Source: Catenuloplanes atrovinosus (GTDB lineage Bacteria; Actinomycetota; Actinomycetes; Mycobacteriales; Micromonosporaceae). Taken from it: a DNA stretch of 64,000 bases. Positions 46,713 through 59,968 of this stretch are shown one piece after another (within the stretch, counting starts at the first letter, position 1; every line of letters starts with the position of its first letter). The translations under genes and the position numbers were made by a program. The notes below the pieces were generated by a model. The model saw nothing but the letters and a program-made list of their open reading frames with translations. It had not been told where the DNA came from and ran no database searches. The stretch lies in the NCBI RefSeq assembly GCF_031458235.1, contig NZ_JAVDYB010000001.1, positions 186,001-250,000 on the forward strand. The letters run 5' to 3'.

Positions 46713-47588
46713 TCAGCTCTTGAACTCGTCCGCTATGTCCGCGATGAGCCGGCTGGAGTCCGCCGGATCCAGCGCCGACTCGCGCAGCGCGCGGTAGGTG
46801 GCCGCGAAGCGGTCCGTGCGGGACCCCTCCAGGAACGTGCGGCCCGCGATCGTCTCCGTGTACGCCACGTCCGGGAACGGGTCCGGCATCTCGAACAGCT
46901 GGAACGAGCCGTCCAGGCCCGGGTGGGCGCCCGCCCCCGCCGGCAGCACGCTGATCTCGATGTGCCGGCGCCGGGCCAGCCGGCCCAGGTGGGTCAGCTG
47001 TTCACGCACGACCTCCGGCCCGCCGACCGGGTTGCGCAGCACGGACTCCGCCACGATCGACGCGACCTTGGTGGGCTTGGTGCCCTCGATCGCGCGCTGC
47101 CGGCGCAGGCGGAGCTGCACGAAGCGGGCTATCCGGTCGTCGTCCGCGTCCGGCCCCTCCACCGTGCGGATCATGGCCTCCGCGTACGCCGGGGTCTGGA
47201 GCAGGCCGAGCACGTACAGCGCGTCGTAGCTGGCGACGCGCTTCGCCCGCTGCTCCAGCCAGACCAGATCGCAGAATGTTGGGTCGTAAATCACATCGGA
47301 GAATTCGTCGATCCAGTCGTCCCGGCGCCACACCTCCTCGCTCAGCCGGGTCAGCCGGGTTCGTTCCCGCCGCTCCGAGACGCCGTACAGATCGAGCAGC
47401 ATCTGCACGTCGTGTCGCGGAATCGGCCATTCCGCGTTCTCGAACCTGCTCAGTGCGGAGAAGTTGCGTTTCAGGTGCTCGGCGACCTGACGAAGCGTCA
47501 GGCTGCGCCGTTCGCGCAGGTCGCGCAGCTCCCGGCCGAGCCATTGCGCGCGTAATGTGGGCACTTTACGGCCCTTCGAGTCGAGCAT
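46713..47588 (-). CDS. XRE family transcriptional regulator with DUF5753 domain
   Basis: The 291-residue protein has an N-terminal helix-turn-helix (residues about 16-70: RSLTLRQVAEHLKRNFSALS). The C-terminal DUF5753 domain includes LGLLQTPAYAEAMI, VGGPEVVREQLTHL and SFQLFEMPDPFPDVAYTE. It forms the usual cassette with the following DUF397 gene. This is the second such cassette in the window. The 255-bp gap upstream (47589-47843) holds no supported gene and is relatively AT-rich, consistent with a promoter. Confidence 0.92.
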   Translation of the reverse strand: MLDSKGRKVPTLRAQWLGRELRDLRERRSLTLRQVAEHLKRNFSALSRFENAEWPIPRHDVQMLLDLYGVSERRERTRLTRLSEEVWRRDDWIDEFSDVIYDPTFCDLVWLEQRAKRVASYDALYVLGLLQTPAYAEAMIRTVEGPDADDDRIARFVQLRLRRQRAIEGTKPTKVASIVAESVLRNPVGGPEVVREQLTHLGRLARRRHIEISVLPAGAGAHPGLDGSFQLFEMPDPFPDVAYTETIAGRTFLEGSRTDRFAATYRALRESALDPADSSRLIADIADEFKS

Positions 47589-47843
47589 CGCCCCCCCAGG
47601 TCGGACGAAAAGTGTGATGCGTCTTCATTCCCTACCATCGATCGGTGGGAGAAGTCGGCCGTGACGTGAACAAAACATCACGGACCACTGCATCGATCGG
47701 CGCCAACGCGACACCGTACCGGATGATCGGTAAGCGATCCAGCACGCATTGCCACGAAACCCTTGTCAGGCAGGCATGACGGCACGTGTCAGTCTGGTGT
47801 GGATGGTGCCGGTTTCGCGCTTTAGTGACTGATTTAACGCGCG

Positions 47844-48209
47844 TTAGAAAACGGCGCTCTGCGCCGGTCCACTGTGCTGCGTCGGCGGGTCCGCGGTGAC
47901 GATCAGATCCGCGCGGCCGAGGTGCTGCGCGGTCTCGTTGATCACCCGCTGATCGGCCGCGAGCGAGCGGACCGGCAGGCGGTCGTGCCGGGCGTCGCGG
48001 CGCAGCACGAAGTAGTGCACGGCCGCGCGGACCCGGGCGCGGTCGGCCGCGCACGCGTGCGTGGTGAAGCGCAGCAGGTGGCGGAGGCTGGCCGCGAGCC
48101 GCTCGGCGAGCGCGAGGTCGTGCCGCCCGCGCGCGGTGCGCAGCGTGGCGAGGTGGCCGTCCACCTGGCGGATCAGGACGTCCGTGTCATGTTCCAGCCC
48201 CCGGTGCAC
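47844..48209 (-). CDS. Hypothetical protein, 121 residues
   Basis: GTG 48209 has GGAGG upstream. The product is largely helical: DVLIRQVDGHLATLRTARGR, LAERLAASLRHLLRFTTHAC, AADRARVRAAVHYFVLRRDA and LAADQRVINETAQHLGRADL. It is soluble with no signal peptide. I do not recognise a named domain, although the segment VRAAVHYFVLRRD looks conserved. It is divergent from lhr, sharing a 120-bp promoter region. Function is unknown. Confidence 0.65.
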   Translation of the reverse strand: MHRGLEHDTDVLIRQVDGHLATLRTARGRHDLALAERLAASLRHLLRFTTHACAADRARVRAAVHYFVLRRDARHDRLPVRSLAADQRVINETAQHLGRADLIVTADPPTQHSGPAQSAVF

Positions 48210-48329
48210 CGCGCACTCCCTCCCGTATGTCCGGAAAAATCGTGGCCTTTCTGGGTACGGTGGGCGCGCCTGCCGGGTTTCCGGGCCCGCCGCCGGGAAA
48301 TGTCGTACCCGGCGGGCAGGATGGTGGGC

Positions 48330-53327
<4,998 letters not shown>

Positions 53328-53544
53328 GGCGCGGTCCGGCGGCGGTCGTGCGGTGGCTTCGTGATGTCGTGCGCGTGAACGGTGGCCGGGCCGGTGCTCG
53401 CTCTGGGTGCGCGGTACCGCGCCGGTGCGCCGGGTGTTTCCACTGTTCAAGGGTGACGTCGCGGGTTCATTCCACACCGGCGGAGTCTGTGATCTTGAAT
53501 TTCCGTCACAGCCAATGCCCAGCATGTGTTGGTAAAGTGCGCGC

Positions 53545-53649
53545 ATGATCGACCCCAGCCCAGAGGGCTGTAGTCCCCAGCCGGGTGAGCCCCGGCCTTC
53601 TCGTCAAAGCCCAGACGTCACGCGCACCGAGGGTGACTCGTCGTGCTGA
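53545..53649 (+). CDS. 34-residue acidic, proline-rich leader ORF before the CNNM gene
   Basis: ATG 53545 opens MIDPSPEGCSPQPGEPRPSR, with seven Pro in the first 23 residues, and ends at TGA 53647-53649, overlapping the GTG start of the CNNM gene at 53643. A TAAAGT hexamer at 53533-53538 is seven bases upstream, so the message may be leaderless. Asp/Glu-Pro leader peptides such as MgtL (MEPDPTPLP) sense low Mg2+ through ribosome destabilisation. The comparison is inference. Confidence 0.5.
   Translation: MIDPSPEGCSPQPGEPRPSRQSPDVTRTEGDSSC
53556..53642 (+). promoter_or_regulatory. Three leader hairpins, the last enclosing the ribosome site
   Basis: Hairpin 1 pairs 53556-53561 with 53565-53570. 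Hairpin 2 pairs 53580-53585 with 53591-53596. Hairpin 3 pairs GACGTCAC (53614-53621) with 53633-53642, with a 2-nt bulge. Its loop and base contain the GAGGG ribosome site, and it ends directly before GTG 53643. Opening of hairpin 3 by ribosomes on the leader ORF could control CNNM translation. Confidence 0.5.
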
Positions 53650-54962
53650 TCGTGGTCGGGCTGTTGCTGATTCTCGTGGTGACCGCCGCTACCGGGTACT
53701 TCGTGGCCCAGGAGTTCGGATACGTCGCCGTCGACCGTGGCAAATTGCGCCAGGAGGCGGAGGCGGGCGACGCCGCCGCCGCGCGGGCACTGAAGGTCAC
53801 GGAGCGACTCTCCTTCATGCTCTCCGGCGCGCAGCTCGGCATCACCGTGACCGCGCTGCTGGTCGGCTACGTCGCGGAGCCGTTCCTGGGCGGCGGCCTG
53901 GCCGCACTGTTCGGCGTGGCCGGCGTGCCGGCGGGCGTCAGCTACCCGATCTCGATGGGGCTGGCGCTGGCGTTCGCGACCGTGGTCCAGATGGTCTTCG
54001 GTGAGCTGGCCCCCAAGAACCTGGCGATCGCCCGGCCGGAGTCGCTGGCCAAGGCGCTGAGCCGGTCCACGCTGATCTACCTCACCGTATTCGGGCCGGT
54101 GATCAAACTGTTCGACCTGGCGGCCAGCCGGCTGCTGCGCCGCATCGGCATCGAACCGGTCGAGGAACTGCCCGAGGGCGCCACGCCGGAGGACCTGACG
54201 CAGATCATCGCGGAGGCGCAGAAGGAGGGTCACCTCGACGCCGACACCTCCGCGCTGCTCGACCGCGGCCTCGACTTCCGCCGGCTGACCGCCGGCGAGG
54301 TGATGGTGCCGCGGGTGGACGTGTCGACCGTGCGCGCGGACGACCCGGTCAGCCGGGTGGTCGAGCAGATGGCGTCCGGCCACTCCCGCTTCCCGGTGCA
54401 CGGCGCCGAGGGCGTCGACGACGTGGTCGGCGTGGTCGGCATCAACGACGTCCTGGCGATCCCGCCGGACCGCCGGTCCGAGGTACCGGTCCGCGAGATC
54501 ACCTCGCCGCCGCTGATGGTGCCGGAGTCGCTGCCGGTCCCGGCCGTGCTCGACCGGCTGCGCGCCGGTCACCGGCAGCTCGCGATCGTGGTCGACGAGT
54601 ACGGCGGCTTCGCCGGCGTGATCACGCTGGAGGACATCGCGGAGGAGCTGGTCGGCCCGATCCGCGACGAGGTGGACCTGCCCGAGGCCTCCCCGGTCCG
54701 GCAGGACGACGGCTCCTGGCTGGTCCCGGCGCGCTGGCGGATCGACGAGATCGCGGACGCGACCGGCATCGCGCTGCCCGAGGCGGACGAGTACGACACG
54801 GTCTCCGGCCTGATCATGCGCCGGCTCGGCCGCATCCCGGAGGTCGGCGACGCGCTGGAGCTCACGCTCCCCGGCATCGAGTCGGAGGAGCGCGCGCTGG
54901 TGAGCGTGCTCTCCGTGGACCGGCACGTGCCCGGAACGGTACGGGTGGAGGTGCGGGCATGA
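53643..54962 (+). CDS. CNNM/CorC (HlyC) family transporter, full length
   Basis: The 439-residue protein has an N-terminal DUF21 membrane domain (three to four helices, including MLSGAQLGITVTALLVGYVA and MVFGELAPKNLAIARPES). A tandem CBS pair follows (about residues 215-340, with GVVGINDVLAIP and AIVVDEYGGFAGVITLEDI), then the C-terminal CorC_HlyC domain. CNNM proteins transport or sense Mg2+ with ATP-Mg bound at the CBS pair. GTG 53643 overlaps the stop of a Pro-rich leader ORF. The stop overlaps the ATG of a tandem-repeat ORF that leads to a second CNNM gene. Confidence 0.93.
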   Translation: MLIVVGLLLILVVTAATGYFVAQEFGYVAVDRGKLRQEAEAGDAAAARALKVTERLSFMLSGAQLGITVTALLVGYVAEPFLGGGLAALFGVAGVPAGVSYPISMGLALAFATVVQMVFGELAPKNLAIARPESLAKALSRSTLIYLTVFGPVIKLFDLAASRLLRRIGIEPVEELPEGATPEDLTQIIAEAQKEGHLDADTSALLDRGLDFRRLTAGEVMVPRVDVSTVRADDPVSRVVEQMASGHSRFPVHGAEGVDDVVGVVGINDVLAIPPDRRSEVPVREITSPPLMVPESLPVPAVLDRLRAGHRQLAIVVDEYGGFAGVITLEDIAEELVGPIRDEVDLPEASPVRQDDGSWLVPARWRIDEIADATGIALPEADEYDTVSGLIMRRLGRIPEVGDALELTLPGIESEERALVSVLSVDRHVPGTVRVEVRA

Positions 54963-55261
54963 GCGAGCTTGCGAGCGAATCATTAGCTCAGCGCCGACCA
55001 CACGCGAACCTGCGGCGTGCCGGTGTGCCCGGCCCAGGTGAGCTTGCGAGCGAATCATTAGTTCAGCGCCGGCCACACGGAAGCCTGCGGCGTGCCGGTG
55101 TGCCCGGCTTAGGTGAGCTTGCGAGCGAATCATTAGCTCAGCGCCGACCACACGTAAACCTGCGGCGTGCCGGTGTGCCCGGCCCAGGCGAGCGTGCGAG
55201 CGAATCGTCGGCTCGGCACCGCGTTCCGCGAATCCGCGGCGTTGAGGGGAGTCCGGCATGA
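54959..55261 (+). CDS. 100-residue repeat ORF bridging the two CNNM genes
   Basis: ATG 54959 overlaps the upstream stop (ATGA) and TGA 55259-55261 overlaps the next ATG (ATGA). The product consists of three 25-residue repeats beginning ELASESLAQRRPH and ending LRRAGVPG, plus a decayed fourth. It is basic and low in complexity. No domain is recognised. Translation is possible because both junctions are coupled, but the repeat may be selected as RNA or DNA rather than as protein. Confidence 0.35.
   Translation: MSELASESLAQRRPHANLRRAGVPGPGELASESLVQRRPHGSLRRAGVPGLGELASESLAQRRPHVNLRRAGVPGPGERASESSARHRVPRIRGVEGSPA
54965..55250 (+). repeat. 75-bp tandem repeat, 3.8 copies
   Basis: Units start at 54965, 55040, 55115 and 55190, each 75 bp, beginning GAGCTTGCGAGCGAATCATT and including CCTGCGGCGTGCCGGTGTGC. 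The first three are nearly identical; the fourth decays after about 20 bp. The unit length is a multiple of three, so the frame stays open through all copies. Confidence 0.92.
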
Positions 55262-56319
55262 GTACCGGCTGGGCGGTGACGCTGTCGCTGTTGTTGCTGG
55301 CCGGGAATGCGTTCTTCGTGGCGGCGGAGTTCGCGTTGATCGCCAGCAAGCGGTACCGGCTGGAGCAGGCGGCGGCCGGTGGCGGCGCCGCGGACCGGGC
55401 CGCGCTGGCCGGCAGCCGCGAGCTGACCGTGATGCTGGCCGGTGCGCAGCTCGGCATCACGCTGTGCTCGCTCGGGCTGGGCGCGCTCGCCGAGCCGGCG
55501 ATCGAGCACCTGGTCAGCCCGCTGCTGCACCAGGTCGGGCTGCCGGACGCGCCGAGCCACGTGATCGCGTTCCTGTTCGCGCTGACGCTGGTGACGTTCC
55601 TGCACCTGGTGCTCGGCGAGATGATGCCGAAGTCGTGGGCGATCAGCCACCCGGAGAACTCGGCGCGTCTGCTGGCGCTGCCGTTCCGCGGCTTCACCCG
55701 CGTCGTACGCCCGATTCTGACCGGTTTGAACAGCGCCGCGAACGCGGTGCTGCGCCTGTTCAGGATCGAGCCGCAGAACGAGCTCGCGCAGGTGCATGAT
55801 CCTGAGGAGCTGCGCATGCTGCTGGAGCAGTCGCGCGAGCACGGCACCCTGCCGGTGGACCAGCATGCGCTGCTGACCAGCATGCTCGCGCTGCAGCGGA
55901 CCACGGTGGCGGAGATCGCCACGCCGGCCGCGCGGATGGTGAGTGTGGCTCCGGGCGACACGGCGTACCGGATCGAGCAGGTTTCGCACGCCACCGGCCG
56001 GTCCCGCCTGGCGGTGATCGACCCGGACGCGCCGGGCGTGCTCGGCATGGTGCACGTGCGCGACGCGGTGCGCGTCACCGCCGGCGAGGAGGAGGCTGTG
56101 ACCGCGGCCGAGCTGATGTCGCCGCCGTTCACACTGCGCGCGGACGAGACGCTGATGCAGGCGGTGGGACTGATGCGGGCGGAGCGCGCGCAACTGGCGC
56201 TGGTGTCGGACGCGGGGGCGACGGTCGGCTTCGTCGCGCTGGAGGATCTCCTGGAGGAGGTCATCGGCGAGTTCGACGACGAGACCGACGAGGTGCCGCG
56301 CGGCCGTCGCCTGCGCTGA
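55258..56319 (+). CDS. CNNM family protein lacking the CorC_HlyC domain
   Basis: The 353-residue protein has a DUF21 membrane domain (LLLLAGNAFFVAAEFALIAS, MLAGAQLGITLCSLGLGALA, LVLGEMMPKSWAISHPE) and a CBS pair (VIDPDAPGVLGMVHVRDAV and LVSDAGATVGFVALEDLLEE). It stops after the CBS region, about 85 residues shorter than its neighbour and without the C-terminal CorC_HlyC domain. Paired CNNM genes of unequal length are common in actinobacteria and may form heterodimers. ATG 55258 overlaps the stop of the repeat ORF. Confidence 0.92.
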   Translation: MSTGWAVTLSLLLLAGNAFFVAAEFALIASKRYRLEQAAAGGGAADRAALAGSRELTVMLAGAQLGITLCSLGLGALAEPAIEHLVSPLLHQVGLPDAPSHVIAFLFALTLVTFLHLVLGEMMPKSWAISHPENSARLLALPFRGFTRVVRPILTGLNSAANAVLRLFRIEPQNELAQVHDPEELRMLLEQSREHGTLPVDQHALLTSMLALQRTTVAEIATPAARMVSVAPGDTAYRIEQVSHATGRSRLAVIDPDAPGVLGMVHVRDAVRVTAGEEEAVTAAELMSPPFTLRADETLMQAVGLMRAERAQLALVSDAGATVGFVALEDLLEEVIGEFDDETDEVPRGRRLR

Positions 56320-56390
56320 GTCGCCACACAGGGAACGCCCAGTTTCGTACGGATATAACGGACTTTTCGGATAGAGAGAGGACGAGGCTC

Positions 56391-57419
56391 ATGGTCTTCA
56401 AGAAGATGCTCAGCGCCCTCGGCGTCGGCGGGCCCTCCGTCGACACCGTGCTGGCGAACCCGAACACCCGTCCCGGACTCACGCTCGACGGCCAGGTCAA
56501 CATCGTCGGCGGCACCACGGCGGTCGACATCGAGCACGTCGCGCTCGGCCTGGTCACCCGCGTCGAGGTCGAGGGCCACGACACCGAGTGGGACTCGGTC
56601 ATGGAGTTCCACCGCGTGGTCGTCGCCGGCGCGTTCCGGCTGGACGCGGGCGAGCAGCGGCAGCTGCCGGTCCGCTTCCCGATCCCGTGGGAGACGCCCG
56701 TCACCGACGTGTACGGCCAGCGGCTGCGCGGCATGACCATGGGCCTGCGCACCGAGCTGTCCGTCGCCCGGGCCGTCGACAAGGGCGACCTGGACCCGAT
56801 CTACGTGCACCCGCTGCCGATCCAGGAGCGAATCCTGGACGCGTTCATGCGGCTCGGCTTCCACTTCAAGAGCGCGGACCTGGAGCGCGGCCGGATCAGC
56901 GGCGTCAACCAGCAGCTGCCGTTCTACCAGGAGATCGAGTTCTACCCGCCGGCGCAGTACCAGGGCACGATCAACGAGGTCGAGCTGACCTTCGTGACCA
57001 ACCCGCAGGGCATGGACGTGATCCTGGAGTTCGACAAGCGCGGCGGGTTCCTGACGCAGGGCCGTGACACGTTCGGCCGCTACCAGGTCTCGCACGCGCA
57101 GGCCGACAACACCGACTGGACCCAGGTCGTGGACGGCTGGATGCGGCAGGCGGCCGGCAGCTACCAGTCGATGCGCTCGTCCTACGGCGCGCCCGGCGGC
57201 TACCCGCCGCCCGGCTACCCGGGCGGCGGGCACGGGGGTCCGGGTTATGGCGCTCCCGGATACGGCCACGGCGGTCACGGCGGCTACCACGGTCACTACC
57301 GCCACGGCGGCGGCATGGGCGGCGTCGTGGCCGGCGCCGCCGGGGGTCTCCTCGGCGGCATGATCCTCGGCGAGGCCATGGAGGACATGTTCGAGGGCGA
57401 CGAAGGCGACGAGGGCTGA
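56391..57419 (+). CDS. Spo0M (SpoOM) family protein
   Basis: This 342-residue arrestin-like protein opens MVFKKMLSALGVGGPSVDTV and has the Spo0M core LDGQVNIVGGTTAVDIEHVA and LPVRFPIPWETPVTDVYGQR. The C-terminus is Gly/Tyr/His-rich, a low-complexity tail with SYGAPGGYPPPGYPGGG-type repeats, then a Gly/Met patch and an acidic end. Spo0M affects sporulation and envelope traits in Bacillus; its action in actinobacteria is unclear. Shine-Dalgarno GAGAGGACG precedes ATG 56391. A strong terminator follows. Confidence 0.92.
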   Translation: MVFKKMLSALGVGGPSVDTVLANPNTRPGLTLDGQVNIVGGTTAVDIEHVALGLVTRVEVEGHDTEWDSVMEFHRVVVAGAFRLDAGEQRQLPVRFPIPWETPVTDVYGQRLRGMTMGLRTELSVARAVDKGDLDPIYVHPLPIQERILDAFMRLGFHFKSADLERGRISGVNQQLPFYQEIEFYPPAQYQGTINEVELTFVTNPQGMDVILEFDKRGGFLTQGRDTFGRYQVSHAQADNTDWTQVVDGWMRQAAGSYQSMRSSYGAPGGYPPPGYPGGGHGGPGYGAPGYGHGGHGGYHGHYRHGGGMGGVVAGAAGGLLGGMILGEAMEDMFEGDEGDEG

Positions 57420-57430
57420 TTTCGTCCGCA

Positions 57431-57473
57431 AGCTGTCCGGAACGTGGAACTTTCACGTTTCGGACAGCTTTTT
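57431..57473 (+). terminator. Rho-independent terminator after spo0M
   Basis: A 16-bp stem with one G-T pair (57431-57446 with 57454-57469) has a 7-nt loop and ends in a run of five T. It starts 11 bp after the stop codon. Confidence 0.92.
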
Positions 57474-57913
57474 GTGTGATCGTGCCGTGTGAGTTCGAGC
57501 GGTGCGGGGATCTCCACGACAGAAAGACCGCGATCCTGGTCGTGGCCGGGGCTCACATACTCCCGTAGCGCTTGGCGGATTCGTCCTGCCGCGGCCTCTT
57601 GCGTGCGGCAGCCGGTGCCGTTCGGACGACCGGCTCTGGCGCGGCGGGTGGAGCGGAGCGCGACCGGCGGGTGGTAGCCGAGGCCATTCGCGCCCGAGGC
57701 CGGCCGACGGCCGCACCCCGGGAGCGTGGCCGAACGGGTGATCCCGGTTGAGCCAACGCCGGAACCGGCCTCGACGGCGTGGGCGAGGGAGAGCACCAGC
57801 GGGCACGCGATGCCATTCGAGACGAGATCTCGTACCACGGTTCGCCGGAGGCCGCTCCTCGGCCACGCCGGAAGCGCGGCCGAGGGATGGTGGTGAATGA
57901 GCCGACGACGGAG

Positions 57914-58019
57914 CCGGCTCCGACGCGGTGGGCGGAGCGGAGCGCTAGCGGAGTCGGAGCACGCCGCGGGTTTGCCCGCGGGAGCACGCCCAACGGGACC
58001 ACGCCGGAAGCGGGAAAAT
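57914..58019 (+). repeat. Dispersed structured repeat, copy C
   Basis: This is the clearest copy. CCGGCTCCGACGC is followed by GCGGAGCGGAGCGCTAGCGG, GTCGGAGC, TTTGCCCGCGGGAGCACG and CCACGCCGGAAGCGGGAAAA. The 8-bp arms GCTCCGAC and GTCGGAGC are conserved as an inverted pair. It lies in the convergent gap between spo0M and the LysE gene. The preceding 440 bp (57474-57913) contain decayed fragments of the same kind, for example near 57710-57770 and 57840-57890, and no supported gene. Confidence 0.85.
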
Positions 58020-58035
58020 GGTGTGAACGGGGGGG

Positions 58036-58683
58036 TTAGAGCGACGCCGTCGCGAGCTTGGCCCCGAAGGCGACGAAGAGCGCGCCGACCGCGGTGGTGC
58101 CGGCGCGGGCCAGGAGACGGCGGCGGCGGAACTGGGTGGCCAGGTGGCTGCCGGAAAAGATCAGGACGGTCAGGTAGACGGTGCTGCAGATCTGCACGAT
58201 CGCGCCGAGCAGCAGGAACGACAGCTCGGGGTGGGCGTAGCCGGGGTCGACGAACTGGATGAAGAACGAGACGAAGAACAGGATGGCCTTCGGGTTCATC
58301 AAACTGATCAACAGTGCCTTGCGGAACGGCTGCGAGGCGGCCGGCGGCGGGGCGGCCGCCTCCGGGGCGGACGAGACGCGGCGGCGCCAGGCGGCGCGGA
58401 GCATGGAGAGCCCGACCCAGCACAGGTAGGCGGCGCCGGCGTACTTGATGACCAGGAACACCGGCGGGTACGCCCGGAGCAGTGAGGCGACGCCGGCGGC
58501 GGAGAGCAGCATGAGGATGGCGTCGCCGAGGAAGACTCCGGCGGCGGCGCGGTAGCCGGTGGCTATGCCGCGGCGGGCGGCCACGGAGAGCACGAAGAGC
58601 GAGTTCGGGCCCGGCAGCAGGACGATCGCCATCGTGCCGAGCACGTAGGTCCAGAGGTCGGTCACTCCCAGCACGCCGTGCAT
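58036..58683 (-). CDS. LysE/RhtB family amino-acid exporter
   Basis: This 215-residue protein has six transmembrane segments. LysE-family hallmarks are an early LLPGPNSLFVLSVAARRG, GYRAAAGVFLGDAILMLLSA and SLMNPKAILFFVSFFIQFVD. The family exports amino acids such as leucine, threonine, homoserine or lysine. ATG 58683 has GAAGGAG just upstream and its start overlaps the stop of the PNPOx-GNAT fusion gene (TGATG), so the two are co-translated. Another ATG lies at 58686. Confidence 0.92.
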   Translation of the reverse strand: MHGVLGVTDLWTYVLGTMAIVLLPGPNSLFVLSVAARRGIATGYRAAAGVFLGDAILMLLSAAGVASLLRAYPPVFLVIKYAGAAYLCWVGLSMLRAAWRRRVSSAPEAAAPPPAASQPFRKALLISLMNPKAILFFVSFFIQFVDPGYAHPELSFLLLGAIVQICSTVYLTVLIFSGSHLATQFRRRRLLARAGTTAVGALFVAFGAKLATASL

Positions 58684-59927
58684 CATGCTCCTTCGGTGGC
58701 GTGGGCGCGAAGGCGATTCCGCAGGCTGGACCGTGCGGCCGGCCACTCATCGGCGGTCATCGAGTAGAGCACGGTGTCGCGCCAGGAGCCGTCGGCGCGC
58801 CGCTTGTGCCGGCGCAGCACGCCCTCGCGGGTGGCGCCGAGGCGTTCGATGGCGCGCTGGGACCGCACGTTGCGGTTGTCCGTCTCCCACGCCACCCGGA
58901 CCGCGCCCAGCTCGTCGAACGCGCGGGTGAGCAGCAGCAGCTTGGACTCGGTGTTCGCGCCGGTGCGCCAGTGGCTCTTGGCGAAGTACGTGTGGCCGAT
59001 CATCAGCGTGCGGTGCGTCTCCTCGATGTCGTAGTACGACGTGGTGCCGATGACCGCGCCGGTGCGCGCGTCGCGTTGCAGCCACGGCACGGTCGGCGTC
59101 GCGGCGAGCCGGCGGGTCAGGTAGGCGCGCATCTCGGCGAGCGTGCGTGGCGCGGCGATCGGCAGATGCTCCCAGATCTCCGGGTCGCCGCAGCTCTCCA
59201 GCAGGTCGGCGGCGTGCACCAGGTCGAGCGGCTCCAGGATCACGTGCTCGCCGCGCAGGATCGCCGGCGTCTCCCAGGCGCTTCGCGCGGGGCGCAGATA
59301 ATCCGGCACGGGTACGGTCACCGCCTCGTCCGGCTCGGGCAGGCCGCGGACCCGGTGCAGCGGCAGCAGGCCGGCCCAGTGGGGGAGTGCCTCGTCGCCC
59401 GGCTCCTCGCCGACGCCATGCGCGCGGATCTTCGTGGAGACCTCGGTCAGCGGCAGTGCCAGCACGGTGGTCTGGCTGAGCTCCTTGCGCGTGGGCGGGC
59501 GGCTGTCCGCGGCGCGGCCCACGGCGATCTTGTCGACCAGCGCGGTGAGCACGCGCTCCTTCTCCACCGGGTCGGTGACCGGCACGGCCGTACCGTGCGC
59601 GATGACGGACCGGTAATTGGCGCTGTGGTCGAACTGGGAACGCGCCAGCACCAGCGCGTCCAGGATGGTGGCCTCGACGCAGACGCGCAGGCCCTCCTCG
59701 CGCGCGGCCAGCATCGGGCGGCTGCCGGTGGAGCCGTGCAGGTACAGCGTGTCGCCGACGCGGGCGATCAGCGTGGGCAGCACGCGCGGCTCGCCGTCGA
59801 CCACGAACGCCAGGTGACCCTCGAACGACTCGTCCAGAATCTCGTAGGCCGGCGCCCTGTCGTAGCGAATCCGCCCCCGGTCGCGCAGCGCCGTGGTGCG
59901 ATTGGTCGGTAGGAAGTCGTCTCCCAT
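58683..59927 (-). CDS. Fusion of a PNPOx-like (NimA-type) flavin domain and a GNAT acetyltransferase
   Basis: The first half of this 414-residue protein is a pyridoxamine-phosphate-oxidase-like split barrel (RIRYDRAPAYEILDESFEGH, LYLHGSTGSRPMLAAREEGL). It probably binds FMN or PLP-like cofactors. The second half, from about residue 225, is a RimJ-like GNAT (AILRGEHVILEPLDLVHAAD, GHTYFAKSHWRTGANTESKL, RNVRSQRAIERLGATREGVL). Such fusions are known in actinobacteria; their substrate is not. The gene is translationally coupled to a LysE exporter and divergent from a MocR regulator, suggesting an amine or amino-acid modification and export unit. Confidence 0.9.
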   Translation of the reverse strand: MGDDFLPTNRTTALRDRGRIRYDRAPAYEILDESFEGHLAFVVDGEPRVLPTLIARVGDTLYLHGSTGSRPMLAAREEGLRVCVEATILDALVLARSQFDHSANYRSVIAHGTAVPVTDPVEKERVLTALVDKIAVGRAADSRPPTRKELSQTTVLALPLTEVSTKIRAHGVGEEPGDEALPHWAGLLPLHRVRGLPEPDEAVTVPVPDYLRPARSAWETPAILRGEHVILEPLDLVHAADLLESCGDPEIWEHLPIAAPRTLAEMRAYLTRRLAATPTVPWLQRDARTGAVIGTTSYYDIEETHRTLMIGHTYFAKSHWRTGANTESKLLLLTRAFDELGAVRVAWETDNRNVRSQRAIERLGATREGVLRRHKRRADGSWRDTVLYSMTADEWPAARSSLRNRLRAHATEGA

Positions 59928-59945
59928 GAGTAGCCCTCCAGACTT

Positions 59946-59957
59946 TGTGCTAGTACA
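59946..59957. promoter_or_regulatory. Candidate MocR/GntR operator in divergent promoter
   Basis: TGTGCTAGTACA is a near-palindrome with TGT and ACA ends, in the 41-bp gap between the divergent PNPOx-GNAT and mocR genes. GntR-family sites often have GT/AC half-sites. A second small inverted pair, CAGT and ACTG, lies at 59956-59969. Confidence 0.4.
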
Positions 59958-59968
59958 GTAGGGAAACT

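Noticed and set aside
53545-53642. M-box or yybP-ykoY type metal riboswitch upstream of the CNNM gene
   Set aside because: The conserved sequence blocks of those classes are not present; the leader ORF and local hairpins explain the region better.
57489-58002. Open frames downstream of spo0M, including one of 149 residues on the minus strand
   Set aside because: They run through copy C and decayed copies of the dispersed repeat and lack ribosome sites or domains.
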